NCBI GenBank assembly: GCA_041545745.1
Contig: CP168152.1
Coordinates: forward strand, 4,152,001-4,216,000
Source of the DNA: Stenotrophomonas indicatrix
GTDB lineage: Bacteria > Pseudomonadota > Gammaproteobacteria > Xanthomonadales > Xanthomonadaceae
Direction: 5' to 3'
DNA: 64,000 bases
A program made the translations under genes and the position numbers. Under the pieces are notes generated by a model. The model did no database searches, was not told the origin of the DNA, and saw only the letters and a program-made list of their open reading frames with translations. This document shows, in pieces, positions 27,841-38,407 of the stretch; within the stretch, counting starts at the first letter, position 1; the number at the start of each line of letters is the position of its first letter.

Positions 27841-29124
27841 ATGAACGTACTTGTCATCGGCTCTGGCGGCCGCGAACACGCCCTGGCATGGAAGCTGGCC
27901 CAGTCCTCCCGTGTCACTGAAGTGCTCGTGGCGCCCGGCAATGCCGGCACCGCCAACGAAGACAAGTGCCGCAACGTGGCGGTGAAGGTCACCGACATCG
28001 ATGGCCTGCTTGCCCTGGCCCAGGCCGAAGGCGTGGCGCTGACCGTGGTCGGCCCGGAAGTGCCGCTGGTGGCCGGCGTGGTCGACCGCTTCCGCGCCGC
28101 CGGCCTGCGCATCTTCGGGCCGACGGCGGCGGCCGCGCAGCTGGAAGGCAGCAAGGCCTACGCCAAGGACTTCCTGGCACGCCACAACATCCCCACCGCG
28201 TTCTATTCGGTGCACACCGAGATCGAGCCGGCACTGGCCTACCTGCGCGAGAAGGGCGCGCCGATCGTGGTCAAGGCCGACGGCCTGGCCGCCGGCAAGG
28301 GCGTGATCGTGGCGATGACCCTGGCCGAAGCCGAAGACGCCGTGCGCGACATGCTCTCGGGCAACGCCTTCGGCGATGCCGGCGCGCGCGTGGTGATCGA
28401 GGAATTCCTCGACGGCGAGGAAGCCAGCTTCATTTCGATGGTCGACGGCGTGCATGCATTGCCGATGGCCACCTCGCAGGATCACAAGCGCGTCGGCGAC
28501 GGCGATACCGGCCCGAATACCGGCGGCATGGGTGCGTACTCGCCGGCCCCGGTGGTGACACCTGAAGTGCATGCACGGGTGATGCGCGAAGTGGTCAACC
28601 CGACCGTGCAGGGCATGATCGCCGATGGCATTCCGTTCACCGGCTTCCTCTACGCAGGCCTGATGATCGATGCCAGCGGCGCGCCAAAGGTGATCGAGTT
28701 CAACGTGCGTTTCGGCGACCCGGAAACACAGCCGGTGATGCTGCGCCTGCAGTCGGACCTGGTGGAGCTGGTGGAAGCGGCGATCGATGGCCGCCTGGAC
28801 CAGGTAGACGCGCAGTGGGATCCGCGCCCGTCACTGGGCGTGGTCCTGGCCGCGAAGCCCTATCCGGAAGCGCCGATCACCGGTGAGGTGATCTCCGGTC
28901 TGGACGAGGTGCCGGCACCGGCCAAGGTGTTCCATGCCGGCACGACGCTGGATGCGCAGGGCCAGGTGCTCAGCGCCGGCGGTCGCGTGCTGTGCGTGGC
29001 TGCGCTCGGCGACAGCGTGCGCGACGCGCAGGCGAACGCGTATGCCGGCGTGGCCAAGGTGAGCTGGGCCAACGAGTTCCACCGCACCGACATCGGCTGG
29101 CGGGCGATCGCGCGGGAGGGTTGA
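27841..29124 (+). CDS. purD: Phosphoribosylamine-glycine ligase
   Basis: ATP-grasp enzyme joining phosphoribosylamine and glycine, second step of purine synthesis. 427 residues. The N-domain (MNVLVIGSGGREHALAWKLA), the ATP-grasp core (PIVVKADGLAAGKGVIVAMT, EEFLDGEEASFISMVDGVHA), the PRA loop DGDTGPNTGGMGAYSPAP and the metal block EFNVRFGDPETQPVMLRLQ are all present. ATG 27841 is preferred to the GTG directly before it. It ends the purH-lipoprotein-purD group and is closed by the terminator at 29194-29220. Confidence 0.98.
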   Translation: MNVLVIGSGGREHALAWKLAQSSRVTEVLVAPGNAGTANEDKCRNVAVKVTDIDGLLALAQAEGVALTVVGPEVPLVAGVVDRFRAAGLRIFGPTAAAAQLEGSKAYAKDFLARHNIPTAFYSVHTEIEPALAYLREKGAPIVVKADGLAAGKGVIVAMTLAEAEDAVRDMLSGNAFGDAGARVVIEEFLDGEEASFISMVDGVHALPMATSQDHKRVGDGDTGPNTGGMGAYSPAPVVTPEVHARVMREVVNPTVQGMIADGIPFTGFLYAGLMIDASGAPKVIEFNVRFGDPETQPVMLRLQSDLVELVEAAIDGRLDQVDAQWDPRPSLGVVLAAKPYPEAPITGEVISGLDEVPAPAKVFHAGTTLDAQGQVLSAGGRVLCVAALGDSVRDAQANAYAGVAKVSWANEFHRTDIGWRAIAREG

Positions 29125-29144
29125 GGCCCGCACGGCATCAACGC

Positions 29145-29167
29145 ATCCACGCATGGCGTGGATCTAC
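29145..29167 (-). repeat. SMAG palindrome
   Basis: GTAG followed by the near-perfect ATCCACGCC / GCGTGGAT hairpin, reverse orientation, between purD and its terminator. Same sequence subtype as copies at 39724, 51247, 51294, 53558 and 63035. Confidence 0.85.
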
Positions 29168-29193
29168 TGGTGCTGTACCAGCCCCACAAACAG

Positions 29194-29220
29194 AAAAGGC
29201 CCGGCATTGCCGGGCCTTTT
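29194..29220. terminator. Bidirectional terminator between purD and rpoH
   Basis: Perfect stem AAAAGGCCCGGC / GCCGGGCCTTTT with a 3-base ATT loop. Flanking A and T runs give a U-tail on either strand, suited to the convergent purD and rpoH transcripts. Confidence 0.9.
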
Positions 29221-29243
29221 CGTCAATCAAACGCTTCGCCGCC

Positions 29244-30119
<876 letters not shown>

Positions 30120-30130
30120 AGGCACCCATC

Positions 30131-30157
30131 TTAGCAGTCTGGGATTTGGACTGCTAA
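30131..30157. promoter_or_regulatory. Inverted repeat TTAGCAGTC-N9-GACTGCTAA upstream of rpoH
   Basis: Perfect 9-bp arms starting 11 bp upstream of the rpoH start codon. It overlaps the -10 element and expected start point of the sigma-E-like promoter, so it could be a repressor site. If transcription starts further upstream it would be a hairpin just ahead of the ribosome site. Confidence 0.55.
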
Positions 30158-30173
30158 AGGAGGAAAAAGTTCC
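30145..30173 (-). promoter_or_regulatory. Sigma-E-like promoter of rpoH
   Basis: On the minus strand, GGAACTT (30167-30173) matches the extracytoplasmic sigma-E -35 consensus and is followed by exactly 16 bases and TCCAAA (30145-30150), close to the -10. E. coli rpoH also has a sigma-E promoter, so the assignment is plausible. Confidence 0.55.
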
Positions 30174-30373
30174 AGCATTCCACTGATGAAACACTGGTCC
30201 CAAACAGAGCCCTAACGTAACGCGATTTGATGACAGCGGCGAGCGCGCTTTTCGGGATACACAATCCCTTGGAATTCAACCCACTAGCCCGGAAAACACG
30301 GCCATTCCGGGTCAAAGGGAGCTGAACGGGCCGCAGTTTCGCCCATTCAGCACCGGGCCGCGTTGCCCGCCGT

Positions 30374-31099
30374 TCAGCCCGATGGCGCCAGCGCCGCCCG
30401 CGGCGGCAGCGACCAGTCGATCGGCGCCTGCCCGCGGCGCTGCAGGTACTCGTTGGCCATCGAGAAATGACGGCAGCCGAGGAAGCCACGGTGGGCCGAC
30501 AGCGGCGAGGGATGCGGGGCTTTCAGCACGCGATGGCGGCCGGTATCGATCACCTTGCCCTTCTGCTGCGCGTAGGCGCCCCAGAGCATGAACACCAGGC
30601 CCTCGCGCTCGCGGTTGAGCACGTCCACCACGTGGTCGGTGAAGCCTTCCCATCCACGCCCCTGATGCGCACCGGCCCTGCCCTCTTCCACCGTCAACAC
30701 CGCGTTGAGCAGCAGTACGCCGCGTTGTGCCCAGGGAATCAGGCAGCCGTGGTCGGGGCGCGGGATGGCGAGGTCACCCTCGATCTCCTTGTAGATGTTC
30801 AACAGCGACGGCGGCACCGGCACGCCCGGCTGCACCGAGAAGCTCAAGCCATGGGCCTGTCCACGGCCGTGGTACGGGTCCTGGCCGAGGATGACCACTT
30901 TCACCTGATCGAACGGGGTGGCATCGAACGCGGCGAAGATCTGCGGGCCGGGCGGGAACACCGCCGCACCGCTGGCCTTGCGCTGCCGCAGGAAGCTGGA
31001 CAGCTCGCGCATCTGCGGCTGCAGCAGGTAATCGCCCACACGCTGTTTCCAGCTCGGTTCCAGCTGGATCGCCGGGGTGTCCACTACTTCATCGATCAT
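30374..31099 (-). CDS. ung: Uracil-DNA glycosylase
   Basis: Base-excision repair enzyme that removes uracil from DNA. The 241-residue length is close to E. coli Ung. The water-activating motif VVILGQDPYHGRGQAHGLSF, FSVQPGVPVPPSLLNIYKEI, the uracil pocket block GVLLLNAVLTVEEGRAGAHQ and the DNA-binding HPSPLSAHRGFLGCRHFS are intact. ATG 31099 is ten bases from the double-receiver gene on the same strand, so the two may be co-transcribed. About 250 bases separate it from rpoH; that gap holds only the rpoH promoter region and a GCTGAACGGGC hairpin at 30321-30351. Confidence 0.97.
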   Translation of the reverse strand: MIDEVVDTPAIQLEPSWKQRVGDYLLQPQMRELSSFLRQRKASGAAVFPPGPQIFAAFDATPFDQVKVVILGQDPYHGRGQAHGLSFSVQPGVPVPPSLLNIYKEIEGDLAIPRPDHGCLIPWAQRGVLLLNAVLTVEEGRAGAHQGRGWEGFTDHVVDVLNREREGLVFMLWGAYAQQKGKVIDTGRHRVLKAPHPSPLSAHRGFLGCRHFSMANEYLQRRGQAPIDWSLPPRAALAPSG

Positions 31100-31108
31100 C
31101 GCAACACG

Positions 31109-31951
31109 TCATCGCAACAGGGGTCCATCATTCAATCGGGCCAGCCGCAGCTGGAACAGCACCTTGGTGATCAGCAGGCGCTCTTCGATCGGCTTCAGCA
31201 CCAGATCGTTGGCGCCGGCCTGCAGCAGGCCGGTCTGGTTGTGCGGATTGCCATCGCCGGTCATCACCAGCACCGGCAGGCGGCGCTTGCCGTAACCGAA
31301 GTCCACGCGCACGCGCTGCACCACGTCACGGCCGCTCAGCTCTCCCTTCAGGGTCACGTCGGTCAGCACCAGGTCGATGCGATGGCGGCTGCGTCCCAGC
31401 GATTCGGCGGTCAGCAGGGTGAACGCCTCTTCGGCGCTGACCACATGCATCACGTTGAGCTGCTGGCGCTCGAGCATGCGCTTGGTCGCCTCGGCCACCA
31501 CCCGGCTGTCCTCGATGTAGAGGATGGTCGCGCCGGGAATGGTCTGCGGCTGCACGTAGCCGCGCACGAACGTCGCCAGGGCCTCGTGGCCCAGCGATTT
31601 GTCGAAATAGTCGGTGACGTACTCGGTGAAACGGCGCTGCTCCAGGTGCTGCTGGGCATCGCCGGAGACCACGATCACCGGCACATAGGCCTGCCCGGCG
31701 GCTTCACGCACCGTCCGTGCCAGCGCCAGGCCGTCGCCATCGCGCAGGGTCAGCGAGGTGGTGACCAGATCGACAGGGCCCTGCGCCAGCGCATGCTGGG
31801 CGTCTTCGATGCTGTCGCAGCCGATCACCTCCACGCCCGGCAGATCGCGCTGCAGGACATCGGCGATCAGCTTGCGTACCAGCTTGGAACCGTCAACCAC
31901 CATCACCCGCGTCGCGGGCCCTTCAAGGTGCTTCAGCGCTTGCGGTTGCAT
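31109..31951 (-). CDS. Double-receiver protein with one degenerate receiver
   Basis: A 280-residue protein of two consecutive CheY-like domains and no output domain. In the first, the phospho-acceptor position is Ser (VDLVTTSLTLRDGDGLALAR instead of a D-x-L pattern), although the switch Lys (YFDKSLG) remains. It is probably not phosphorylated and acts as a pseudo-receiver. The second keeps Asp (LVLTDVTLKGELSGRD), an acidic pair (LYIEDSRVV) and Lys (VLKPIEE), so it should be active. No kinase is adjacent; neighbours are ung and ftsX. Possible adaptor in a phosphorelay, by inference. Confidence 0.85.
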   Translation of the reverse strand: MQPQALKHLEGPATRVMVVDGSKLVRKLIADVLQRDLPGVEVIGCDSIEDAQHALAQGPVDLVTTSLTLRDGDGLALARTVREAAGQAYVPVIVVSGDAQQHLEQRRFTEYVTDYFDKSLGHEALATFVRGYVQPQTIPGATILYIEDSRVVAEATKRMLERQQLNVMHVVSAEEAFTLLTAESLGRSRHRIDLVLTDVTLKGELSGRDVVQRVRVDFGYGKRRLPVLVMTGDGNPHNQTGLLQAGANDLVLKPIEERLLITKVLFQLRLARLNDGPLLR

Positions 31952-31958
31952 GCCGGTC

Positions 31959-32906
31959 TCAGGTGTCTGTCGGGCGGGTCTGACGAAGGAAGTGGCCGGT
32001 CACCAGCCACGCACCCAGCCAACCCAGCAGCAAGGTGCCGAGCAGCACCAGGCTGCCATGCAGCAGGTCCAGGCCATGCAGCACGAACGGGCTGCCGTAG
32101 CTGCGCGACAGCTCGGCCAGCGGCGCGCGCAGGGCGGCACCGGCAATGCCGATCAGGCCCAGTGCGACCGCACCGGCGCCCAGGCCATACCAGGCTCCCA
32201 GGTACAGGAACGGGCGGCGGATGAAACCATCGCTGGCGCCGAGCAGCTGCAGCACGCCGATTTCCTCGCGGCGGGCCTGGATGTCCAGGCGCACCGTGTT
32301 GCCGACCACCAACGCGGCGCCGACGCCGAGCAGCACCGACAGCACCTGCACCAGCCGCGCGCCGAACGCGAGCCACGCATCCAGGCGCTGGCGCCACAAC
32401 GCGTCATGCTGGACCAGGTCTGCCCCGGGCAGGCTTTCCAGCGCGCGCGCCAGCCGCGCATCGTCCTGTCCCTGGCCAGGAGTGATCACCAGCAGCGAGG
32501 GCAGCGGGTTGTCGTTGAGTGCGTCGATGGCTTCGCCGAGACCGGCCTGGCGCAGTTCCTCAAGGCCCTGCTCCGGCGTGCGCACGGTGACACTGGCCAC
32601 GTCCGGGCGATCACGCAGTTCACCGGCCAGGCGCAGCGCACCGGGGCCGTCGACATCGGCCTTCAGGAAGACGTTGATGTCGCGCGACTGCTGCACGCTG
32701 CCGGCAAACTGCTTGAGGTTGTCCAGCGCGATCGACAGGCCCAGCGGCAGCGCCAGGGCCAGCGCCATGACCATCACGGTCAGCAGCGTCGCCCACGGTT
32801 TGCGGCAGGCGCGGCCGAGGCTGAACACCACGCTGTGCACGTGATGCTGGAACCACACGCCCAGGCGCGACGGCGCAGCGGCTTCGGTGTTTTCGTTCTT
32901 GGCCAT
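31959..32906 (-). CDS. ftsX: Cell division protein FtsX
   Basis: Membrane half of the FtsEX complex, which couples ATP hydrolysis at the septum to activation of periplasmic murein hydrolases. 315 residues with a cytoplasmic head, first helix (TLLTVMVMALALALPLGLSI), a periplasmic loop of about 110 residues (DINVFLKADVDGPGALRLAG onward) and three C-terminal helices flanking the family segment TVRLDIQARREEIGVLQLLG. Two bases separate it from ftsE. The family order and overlap are typical. Confidence 0.96.
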   Translation of the reverse strand: MAKNENTEAAAPSRLGVWFQHHVHSVVFSLGRACRKPWATLLTVMVMALALALPLGLSIALDNLKQFAGSVQQSRDINVFLKADVDGPGALRLAGELRDRPDVASVTVRTPEQGLEELRQAGLGEAIDALNDNPLPSLLVITPGQGQDDARLARALESLPGADLVQHDALWRQRLDAWLAFGARLVQVLSVLLGVGAALVVGNTVRLDIQARREEIGVLQLLGASDGFIRRPFLYLGAWYGLGAGAVALGLIGIAGAALRAPLAELSRSYGSPFVLHGLDLLHGSLVLLGTLLLGWLGAWLVTGHFLRQTRPTDT

Positions 32907-32908
32907 GG

Positions 32909-33595
32909 TTACTCCGCCAGATCCTGCGGCGAGATGTCGTCCACCAGCCGGCCGTGATCGAGGATCAGCACGCGCTTGCGCATGTGGCGCAGCAGCGGCA
33001 GGTCATGACTGACCACCAGCACGCTGGTGCCGCGCGCGGGCAGCTCGGCGAACAGGGACATGATTTCCGCCGCCAGGGTCGGGTCGAGGTTGCCGGTCGG
33101 CTCGTCCGCCACCAGCAGCTTGGGCTCGCCGACGATCGCACGGGCGATGCCGACGCGCTGCTGCTCACCAGCCGACAGCTGCGAAGGCAGCGCCTTCTCG
33201 CGGTGGCCAAGGCCCATGCGCTCGAGCACCGAACGCACGCGCTTGTTGATGTCGCCGCGGCGGGTACCGCGCAGGATCAGCGGCAGGGCCACGTTCTCGG
33301 CGATGGAGCGGTCCATCAGCAGGCGGTGGTCCTGGTAGACCGCGCCGACCGCGCGTCGATGCCGCGGCACATCGCCGCCGCGCACCTTCAGCAAGTTGCG
33401 CTCGTCGAACATCACCGCACCGCGGCTGGGCCGCTCGTCGAGGTGGATCAACTTGAGCAGGGTGCTCTTGCCCGCCCCGGAGTGACCGGTGACGAACAGC
33501 ATTTCGCCCGGCGCGACCTCGAAGCTGACATCGGTCAGGGCTTCGTGGCCACCGGCGTACTGTTTGCTGACATTGTCGAAGCGCAGGACACTCAT
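32909..33595 (-). CDS. ftsE: Cell division ATP-binding protein FtsE
   Basis: ABC-type ATPase partner of FtsX at the septum. 228 residues. Walker [16 protein letters not shown]-loop region, signature [15 protein letters not shown], Walker [15 protein letters not shown] and switch His in VVSHDLPLL are all intact. ATG 33595 starts [13 protein letters not shown]; an in-frame start at 33691 would run into the repeat-rich spacer. Two bases ahead of ftsX, so they form one transcription unit. Confidence 0.97.
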   Translation of the reverse strand: MSVLRFDNVSKQYAGGHEALTDVSFEVAPGEMLFVTGHSGAGKSTLLKLIHLDERPSRGAVMFDERNLLKVRGGDVPRHRRAVGAVYQDHRLLMDRSIAENVALPLILRGTRRGDINKRVRSVLERMGLGHREKALPSQLSAGEQQRVGIARAIVGEPKLLVADEPTGNLDPTLAAEIMSLFAELPARGTSVLVVSHDLPLLRHMRKRVLILDHGRLVDDISPQDLAE

Positions 33596-33628
33596 GCCCC
33601 GATTATGCAGGACCGGCGCGACAGATCG

Positions 33629-33728
33629 GTAGCGCCGGGCTACATGGTGGGTGCCGACCGTTGCTGGTGGGTGCCGACCGTTGGTCGGCACGCCTCAAAA
33701 TGCCATCCGACCAACGGTCGGGTGCTAC
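33629..33728. repeat. REP-type cluster between ftsE and rhlB
   Basis: An incomplete GTAG element (GTAGCGCCGGGC...) is followed by two tandem copies of GGTGGGTGCCGACCGTTG. The second copy is completed into a hairpin by GGTCGGCAC, and a reverse copy ends at GGTCGGGTGCTACC. The second subtype matches the one at 63074-63099. Confidence 0.75.
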
Positions 33729-33736
33729 CGCACCGA

Positions 33737-35458
33737 TCAGCTGCCGGACAGCATCCGGCGGATCTTGCGGCCGATACGGGTCAGGAACGAGTCGCCGGCA
33801 TCGGCGCTGGTGCGCACCGGCTTGGCCACCACCTGCACCGGCTTGACCGGAGCGGCACCGTTGCCGTCGCTCGCCACACCCTCGGCACCCTCGACCGGAC
33901 GGCCGTGGCGACGACGACGACGCTTGCGCGGCTTGCGCTCGCCATCCACCGCACCTTCCGGCGCAGCCTCAGCGCGCGGCGGACGCGGGGCCTGCACGGC
34001 AGCGGCTTCAGCCGTCACCGCGCCTTCGACTGCTGCGGCAGCAACCTGCTCGCCTTCCACACGCGGCTTGCGCGGGCCACGCGGACGGCGTTCGCCGCTG
34101 CGCTCGCCATCACGCCCACCACGCCCAGCGCCACTGCCGGAACGACCGCCACTACGGCCGCCGCCACGACGCTCTTCCTCGGCGGCACGCGCTTCGCGTG
34201 CTTCGCGGAAGATCTGGCCGACGCTTTCGTTCTCGTCGCCTTCCTCACCCGGTGCCGGGGCGGCACGCTCCGGGCGTGGCAGCGAGGTCAGGATCTCGCT
34301 GGTAACCGCTTCAACCGGGATCTTCTGTTCGATGTAGGCCTCGATGTCCGGCAGGCCCATCGCGTACCGCTCGCAGGCGAAGCTGATGGCATCGCCTTCC
34401 TCGCCCAGGCGGGCGGTACGGCCGATGCGGTGCACGTAGTCTTCGGCGTCGAACGGCAGGTCGTAGTTGTAGACGTACTTGATGCCGTCGATGTGCAGGC
34501 CGCGGGCGGCCACGTCGGTCGCCACCAGGATTTCCAGCTGGCCCTTCTGGAAACGGTTGAGCAGGCTCTCACGCTTCTTCTGCGGCACGTCGCCGGACAG
34601 CACGCCGACGCGGTAGCCGGAACGTTCCAGCGAACGGGCCACGCGCTCGACGAATACCTTGGTGTTGACGAAGACCATGGTGCGCGCGCCTTCGCTGCGC
34701 GACAGCAGGCCCAGCAGCAGCGGGATCTTCTCTTCGTCGGCCGGGAAGTAGATGCGCTGGCGCACGCGCGCGGCGGTGATGGTCTCGGCTTCGACCACCA
34801 GCTTCTGCGGCTCGTTCATGTGCTCATAGGCCAGCTCGAGCACGCGGTGGCTCAGGGTGGCACTGAACAGCAGAGTCTGGCGGGTGGAGCGCTCCGGCAT
34901 GCGGCGCAGCAGGAAGCGGATGTCCTTGATGAAGCCCAGGTCGAACATGCGGTCGGCTTCATCAAGCACGCAGATTTCGCAGGCGTGCAGCGACACCACC
35001 TTGTGCTGCTTGACGTAGTCGATCAGGCGGCCGGGGGTGGCGATGATCACGTCCACGCCCTGCTGCAGGATCTCGCGCTGCTTGTCGTAATCCACGCCGC
35101 CGTACACCAGGGCGAAACGCAGGCCGAGGTCGGAACCGAACTTGACCGCATCCTTGTGGATCTGGATGGCCAGTTCGCGGGTCGGGGCCAGGATCAGCGC
35201 GCGCGGATCTTCCGGCTTGCGATCGGCCAGCGCCGGGCGCGTCAGCAGGCGGTTCACGACAGCGACCAGGAAGGCCAGCGTCTTGCCGGTGCCGGTCTGG
35301 GCCTGGCCGGCGACGTCGCCACCGGGCAGCGCGACCGGCAGGGTCAGCGCCTGGATGGGCGTGCAGCGGGTGAATCCGGCTCCTTCAAGACCGGCCTGCA
35401 GGGCCGGATGCAGATCAAAGGAGGAAAAGGTCAAATCGGTCAGCGGTTTGTCGCTCAT
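33737..35458 (-). CDS. rhlB: DEAD-box RNA helicase RhlB
   Basis: ATP-dependent RNA helicase that in E. coli works in the RNA degradosome. 573 residues against 421 in E. coli. Core motifs: Q motif (Phe11 to Gln36), AQTGTGKT at 53-60, [13 protein letters not shown] in [17 protein letters not shown] in LLFSATLSH, and the helicase-C block [14 protein letters not shown]. The C-terminal roughly 170 residues are a disordered Arg/Gly-rich tail ([20 protein letters not shown]) that may bind RNA or RNase E. ATG 35458 is preferred over an upstream start. It is divergent from trxA-rho, as in E. coli. Confidence 0.95.
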   Translation of the reverse strand: MSDKPLTDLTFSSFDLHPALQAGLEGAGFTRCTPIQALTLPVALPGGDVAGQAQTGTGKTLAFLVAVVNRLLTRPALADRKPEDPRALILAPTRELAIQIHKDAVKFGSDLGLRFALVYGGVDYDKQREILQQGVDVIIATPGRLIDYVKQHKVVSLHACEICVLDEADRMFDLGFIKDIRFLLRRMPERSTRQTLLFSATLSHRVLELAYEHMNEPQKLVVEAETITAARVRQRIYFPADEEKIPLLLGLLSRSEGARTMVFVNTKVFVERVARSLERSGYRVGVLSGDVPQKKRESLLNRFQKGQLEILVATDVAARGLHIDGIKYVYNYDLPFDAEDYVHRIGRTARLGEEGDAISFACERYAMGLPDIEAYIEQKIPVEAVTSEILTSLPRPERAAPAPGEEGDENESVGQIFREAREARAAEEERRGGGRSGGRSGSGAGRGGRDGERSGERRPRGPRKPRVEGEQVAAAAVEGAVTAEAAAVQAPRPPRAEAAPEGAVDGERKPRKRRRRRHGRPVEGAEGVASDGNGAAPVKPVQVVAKPVRTSADAGDSFLTRIGRKIRRMLSGS

Positions 35459-35971
35459 GTGTCCGTCTTGGTATGGCCACGCGCCTGCGGGCGGCGGCAC
35501 TGAAATCTGTCTGGGGCTCCGTCGCAAACTGCGGCCCCTGCGGCGGGTCGGGCTGGCCGGGACCCCTCGGGTCCGCGCGCCGCACAATGCCCCAGTTTAC
35601 CGCACTCGGGCCGGCAAACCGGAATCAGACGTCTCACCACTTGCGGAGACAGCACTCTTCACGCCGCAGTACCGCGCTTGAACAGCGGCGCCGCCCCCCC
35701 ATGGCCTATCGCGCCAGCACCCCCATTTCAGCCATGGACAGTGAAATCGGACACATACCGGGTTGCAACCCGATCACGATACGCTGGGTTCCAGCCAGCA
35801 CCTGTCCCCGCCCTGCGATAGGGGTACACTGCCGGCCGTGAGCGTCCAGGCATCCCGCCGAACGCACCGTGGCAGTCCGCCGCGAGGCAACGACGAGGGT
35901 CACGCCACCGGGCATGGCCCAGTTCACCCACCTCCGGCCTGGCCGGGTGCAATCCAAGACGAGAAACCAAG
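35459..35971. other. Divergent spacer between rhlB and trxA, no gene seen
   Basis: A 513-base stretch with no ORF I would defend. It contains a perfect 14-bp palindrome CGGGTTGCAACCCG at 35759-35772 of unknown role. Promoters for rhlB and trxA must lie here, but I found no convincing -35/-10 pair. Confidence 0.5.
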
Positions 35972-36301
35972 ATGAGCGACAAGGTTGTACACGTCGGCGA
36001 TGCCGACTTTGATAGCGCCGTGCTGAATTCCAAGGAACCGGTGCTGGTCGATTTCTGGGCCGAATGGTGTGGCCCCTGCAAGATGATCGCCCCGGCGCTG
36101 GACGAACTGGCCGATGCCTACCAGGGCCGCGCCAAGATCGCCAAGGTCAACGTGGACAACAACCGCGCGTTGGCCGCCAAGTACCACGTGCGTTCGATTC
36201 CCTACCTGGTCGTCTTCAAGGACGGCGAGAAGGTCGGCGAGCAGATCGGTGCCGTTGGCAAGGCCCAGCTGGCCGGCCTGCTGGACAAGGCCCTGGCCTG
36301 A
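35972..36301 (+). CDS. trxA: Thioredoxin
   Basis: Cytoplasmic dithiol reductant for ribonucleotide reductase, methionine sulfoxide reductase and others. The 109-residue length is canonical. Active site WCGPC with Cys33 and Cys36, the buried Asp27 region VLVDFWAE, and cis-proline loop [14 protein letters not shown] are present. Together with rho it forms the conserved rhlB-trxA-rho neighbourhood. Confidence 0.98.
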   Translation: MSDKVVHVGDADFDSAVLNSKEPVLVDFWAEWCGPCKMIAPALDELADAYQGRAKIAKVNVDNNRALAAKYHVRSIPYLVVFKDGEKVGEQIGAVGKAQLAGLLDKALA

Positions 36302-36313
36302 TCCTGCGGGTGA

Positions 36314-36340
36314 CCGGCAGCCGTTTTCCACGGCTGCCGG
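36314..36340 (+). terminator. Hairpin after trxA
   Basis: Perfect 10-bp stem CCGGCAGCCG / CGGCTGCCGG with a 7-base loop, 13 bases after the trxA stop. No T-run follows, so it may be a stabiliser or weak terminator rather than a strong one. Confidence 0.45.
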
Positions 36341-36531
36341 GCGGGCCCCCCGGGCGCCTGACTGAATACCGTATCCGGCGACCCTTGCGTGGCGCCGCGG
36401 GCCGATGATAGTGTCGGCACATCCGGCCGCGTTCGCGTGCCGCATCTTCTGGACGCAGTTTCTTCCAGACCCATTCCCAATGTTCGCCGCCCCAGCCGGG
36501 CGCTCGCACCTTCAAGCGAGGAATAACGCTC

Positions 36532-38295
36532 TTGTCCGATAACACTTCCGAAACCGGTAGCGCTGATGCGCCCGCCGAAAAGCGCGTGCGCAAAGCCCGC
36601 GTAACCAAGGCTGCCGCTCCGGCCGCCGCCGAAACCAGCGCTCCGGCGCAGCCTGCCCTGCCGCTGGCAGCCGCGCCTGAAGCGCCGGCACCGTCCGCAG
36701 CGCCTTCCGCGCCGAGCGCACCCGCCGCCGAGGCCCCTGCCAGCAGTGGCGGTGGCGAAGGTGGCGAGGGCCGCGAATCCGGCCAGGCGCGGCAGAACAA
36801 CCAGGGCGGTGGCCAGAACCAGAACCCCTACAACCAGGGTGGTCAGCAAGGCCAGCAGGGTCAGGGCAACCGCCGTGACCGTTTCCGCAACCGCCGCGAC
36901 CGTGATCGCGGTGGTGGCGGTGGCGGTGGCGGCAACGGCGGTCGCTTCCGCGACGACGGCATGCCCAACGACAACGGTGAACAGCAGCCGTTCGTTCCGC
37001 GCCCCCACGCCAACGTGCCCGAAGGCTTCCCGGTCTATTCGCTGAGCGACCTCAAGCGCATGCCGGCCCAGAAGCTGCTGGATATCGCCGAGCAGCTGCA
37101 GATTTCCGAAGGCGTAGCCCGTGCCCGCAAGCAGGATGTGATCTTCGCGCTGCTGAAGGTGCTGACCCGCCACGGTGACGGCGTGGCCGCCGACGGCGTG
37201 CTGGAAATCCTGCCGGACGGCTTCGGCTTCCTGCGCGCGGCCGAAGCCAGCTACCTGGCCGGCCCGGACGATACCTACATCTCGCCCAGCCAGATCCGCC
37301 GCTTCAACCTGCGTACCGGCGACCACCTGTCCGGCCGCATCCGCTTCCCGAAGGACGGCGAGCGCTACTTCGCGCTGTCGATCGTGGACACCATCAACGG
37401 TGAGCCGCTGGAAGCGTCGAAGAACAAGGTGCTGTTCGAGAACCTGACCCCCCTGTTCCCGCGTCGCCGCTTCACCCTGGAGCGCGGCAACGGCTCCTCG
37501 GAAGACATCACTGGTCGCATCCTCGATCTGATGGCACCGCAGGGCAAGGGCCAGCGTTCGCTCATCGTTTCCCAGCCGAAGGCCGGCAAGACGATGATGA
37601 TGCAGCAGGTCGCCACAGCCATCACCACCAACCATCCGGACGTGCACCTGATCGTGCTGCTGATCGATGAGCGCCCGGAAGAAGTGACCGAAATGCAGCG
37701 CACCGTGCGCGGCGAAGTCATCAGCTCGACCTTCGATGAGCCGGCCGCACGCCACGTACAGGTCGCCGAAATGGTGATCGAGCGCGCCAAGCGTCTGGTC
37801 GAGCACAAGAAGGACGTAGTGATCCTGCTCGACTCGATCACCCGCCTGGCACGTGCCTACAACAACGTGGTGCCGAGCTCCGGCAAGGTGCTGACCGGTG
37901 GTGTGGACGCCAACGCCCTGCACCGTCCGAAGCGCTTCTTCGGTGCCGCACGCAACGTGGAAGAAGGCGGCAGCCTGACCATCATCGCCACCGCGCTGGT
38001 CGATACCGGCTCGAAGATGGACGAGGTGATCTACGAAGAGTTCAAGGGCACCGGCAACAGCGAAGTGCACCTGAGCCGCCGCATCTCTGAAAAGCGCGTG
38101 TTCCCGGCCATCGACATCAACCGCTCGGGCACCCGTCGCGAAGACCTGCTGATCGAACCGGAACTGCTGCAGAAGATCTGGATCCTGCGCAAGCTGCTGC
38201 ATCCGATGGATGAAATGACGGCGATGGAATTCCTGCTGGACAAGATGAAGAACACCAAGTCCAACGACGAGTTCTTCGGTTCGATGAAGCGCTGA
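36532..38295 (+). CDS. rho: Transcription termination factor Rho with long disordered N-terminus
   Basis: Hexameric RNA helicase that terminates transcription. 587 residues, about 170 longer than E. coli Rho. Residues 1-163 are low complexity: an Ala/Pro-rich part, then Gln/Asn/Gly- and Arg-rich repeats ([36 protein letters not shown]). From 164 the normal fold follows: Rho_N ([20 protein letters not shown]), RNA-binding [19 protein letters not shown], Walker A PKAGKT with Lys353-Thr354, [19 protein letters not shown], and the Q/R-loop end. The start codon is TTG 36532 with GAGGA upstream. A TTG start may keep expression low. Confidence 0.96.
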   Translation: MSDNTSETGSADAPAEKRVRKARVTKAAAPAAAETSAPAQPALPLAAAPEAPAPSAAPSAPSAPAAEAPASSGGGEGGEGRESGQARQNNQGGGQNQNPYNQGGQQGQQGQGNRRDRFRNRRDRDRGGGGGGGGNGGRFRDDGMPNDNGEQQPFVPRPHANVPEGFPVYSLSDLKRMPAQKLLDIAEQLQISEGVARARKQDVIFALLKVLTRHGDGVAADGVLEILPDGFGFLRAAEASYLAGPDDTYISPSQIRRFNLRTGDHLSGRIRFPKDGERYFALSIVDTINGEPLEASKNKVLFENLTPLFPRRRFTLERGNGSSEDITGRILDLMAPQGKGQRSLIVSQPKAGKTMMMQQVATAITTNHPDVHLIVLLIDERPEEVTEMQRTVRGEVISSTFDEPAARHVQVAEMVIERAKRLVEHKKDVVILLDSITRLARAYNNVVPSSGKVLTGGVDANALHRPKRFFGAARNVEEGGSLTIIATALVDTGSKMDEVIYEEFKGTGNSEVHLSRRISEKRVFPAIDINRSGTRREDLLIEPELLQKIWILRKLLHPMDEMTAMEFLLDKMKNTKSNDEFFGSMKR

Positions 38296-38317
38296 TCGCG
38301 CGGCATTGATGCACTAC

Positions 38318-38346
38318 GAAAAGGCCCCGCGATGCGGGGCTTTTTC
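38318..38346 (+). terminator. Rho-independent terminator after rho
   Basis: GGCCCCGC / GCGGGGC stem with a GAT loop, flanked by AAAA and TTTTT, 24 bases after the rho stop. The IS element begins eight bases after it. Confidence 0.85.
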
Positions 38347-38407
38347 TTTGGGTGTGACCCGTCCTGAATTGGGTTGACACCTTTTCCCTCTGGAAAAGGA
38401 ATGTTCA

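Noticed and set aside
33646..33690. Tandem GGTGGGTGCCGACCGTTG as an iteron origin
   Set aside because: Only two copies, one of them part of a hairpin that recurs at 63074; fits a REP subtype better.
36202..38202. Open frame antisense to rho
   Set aside because: Fully overlaps the conserved rho gene; no homology signals.
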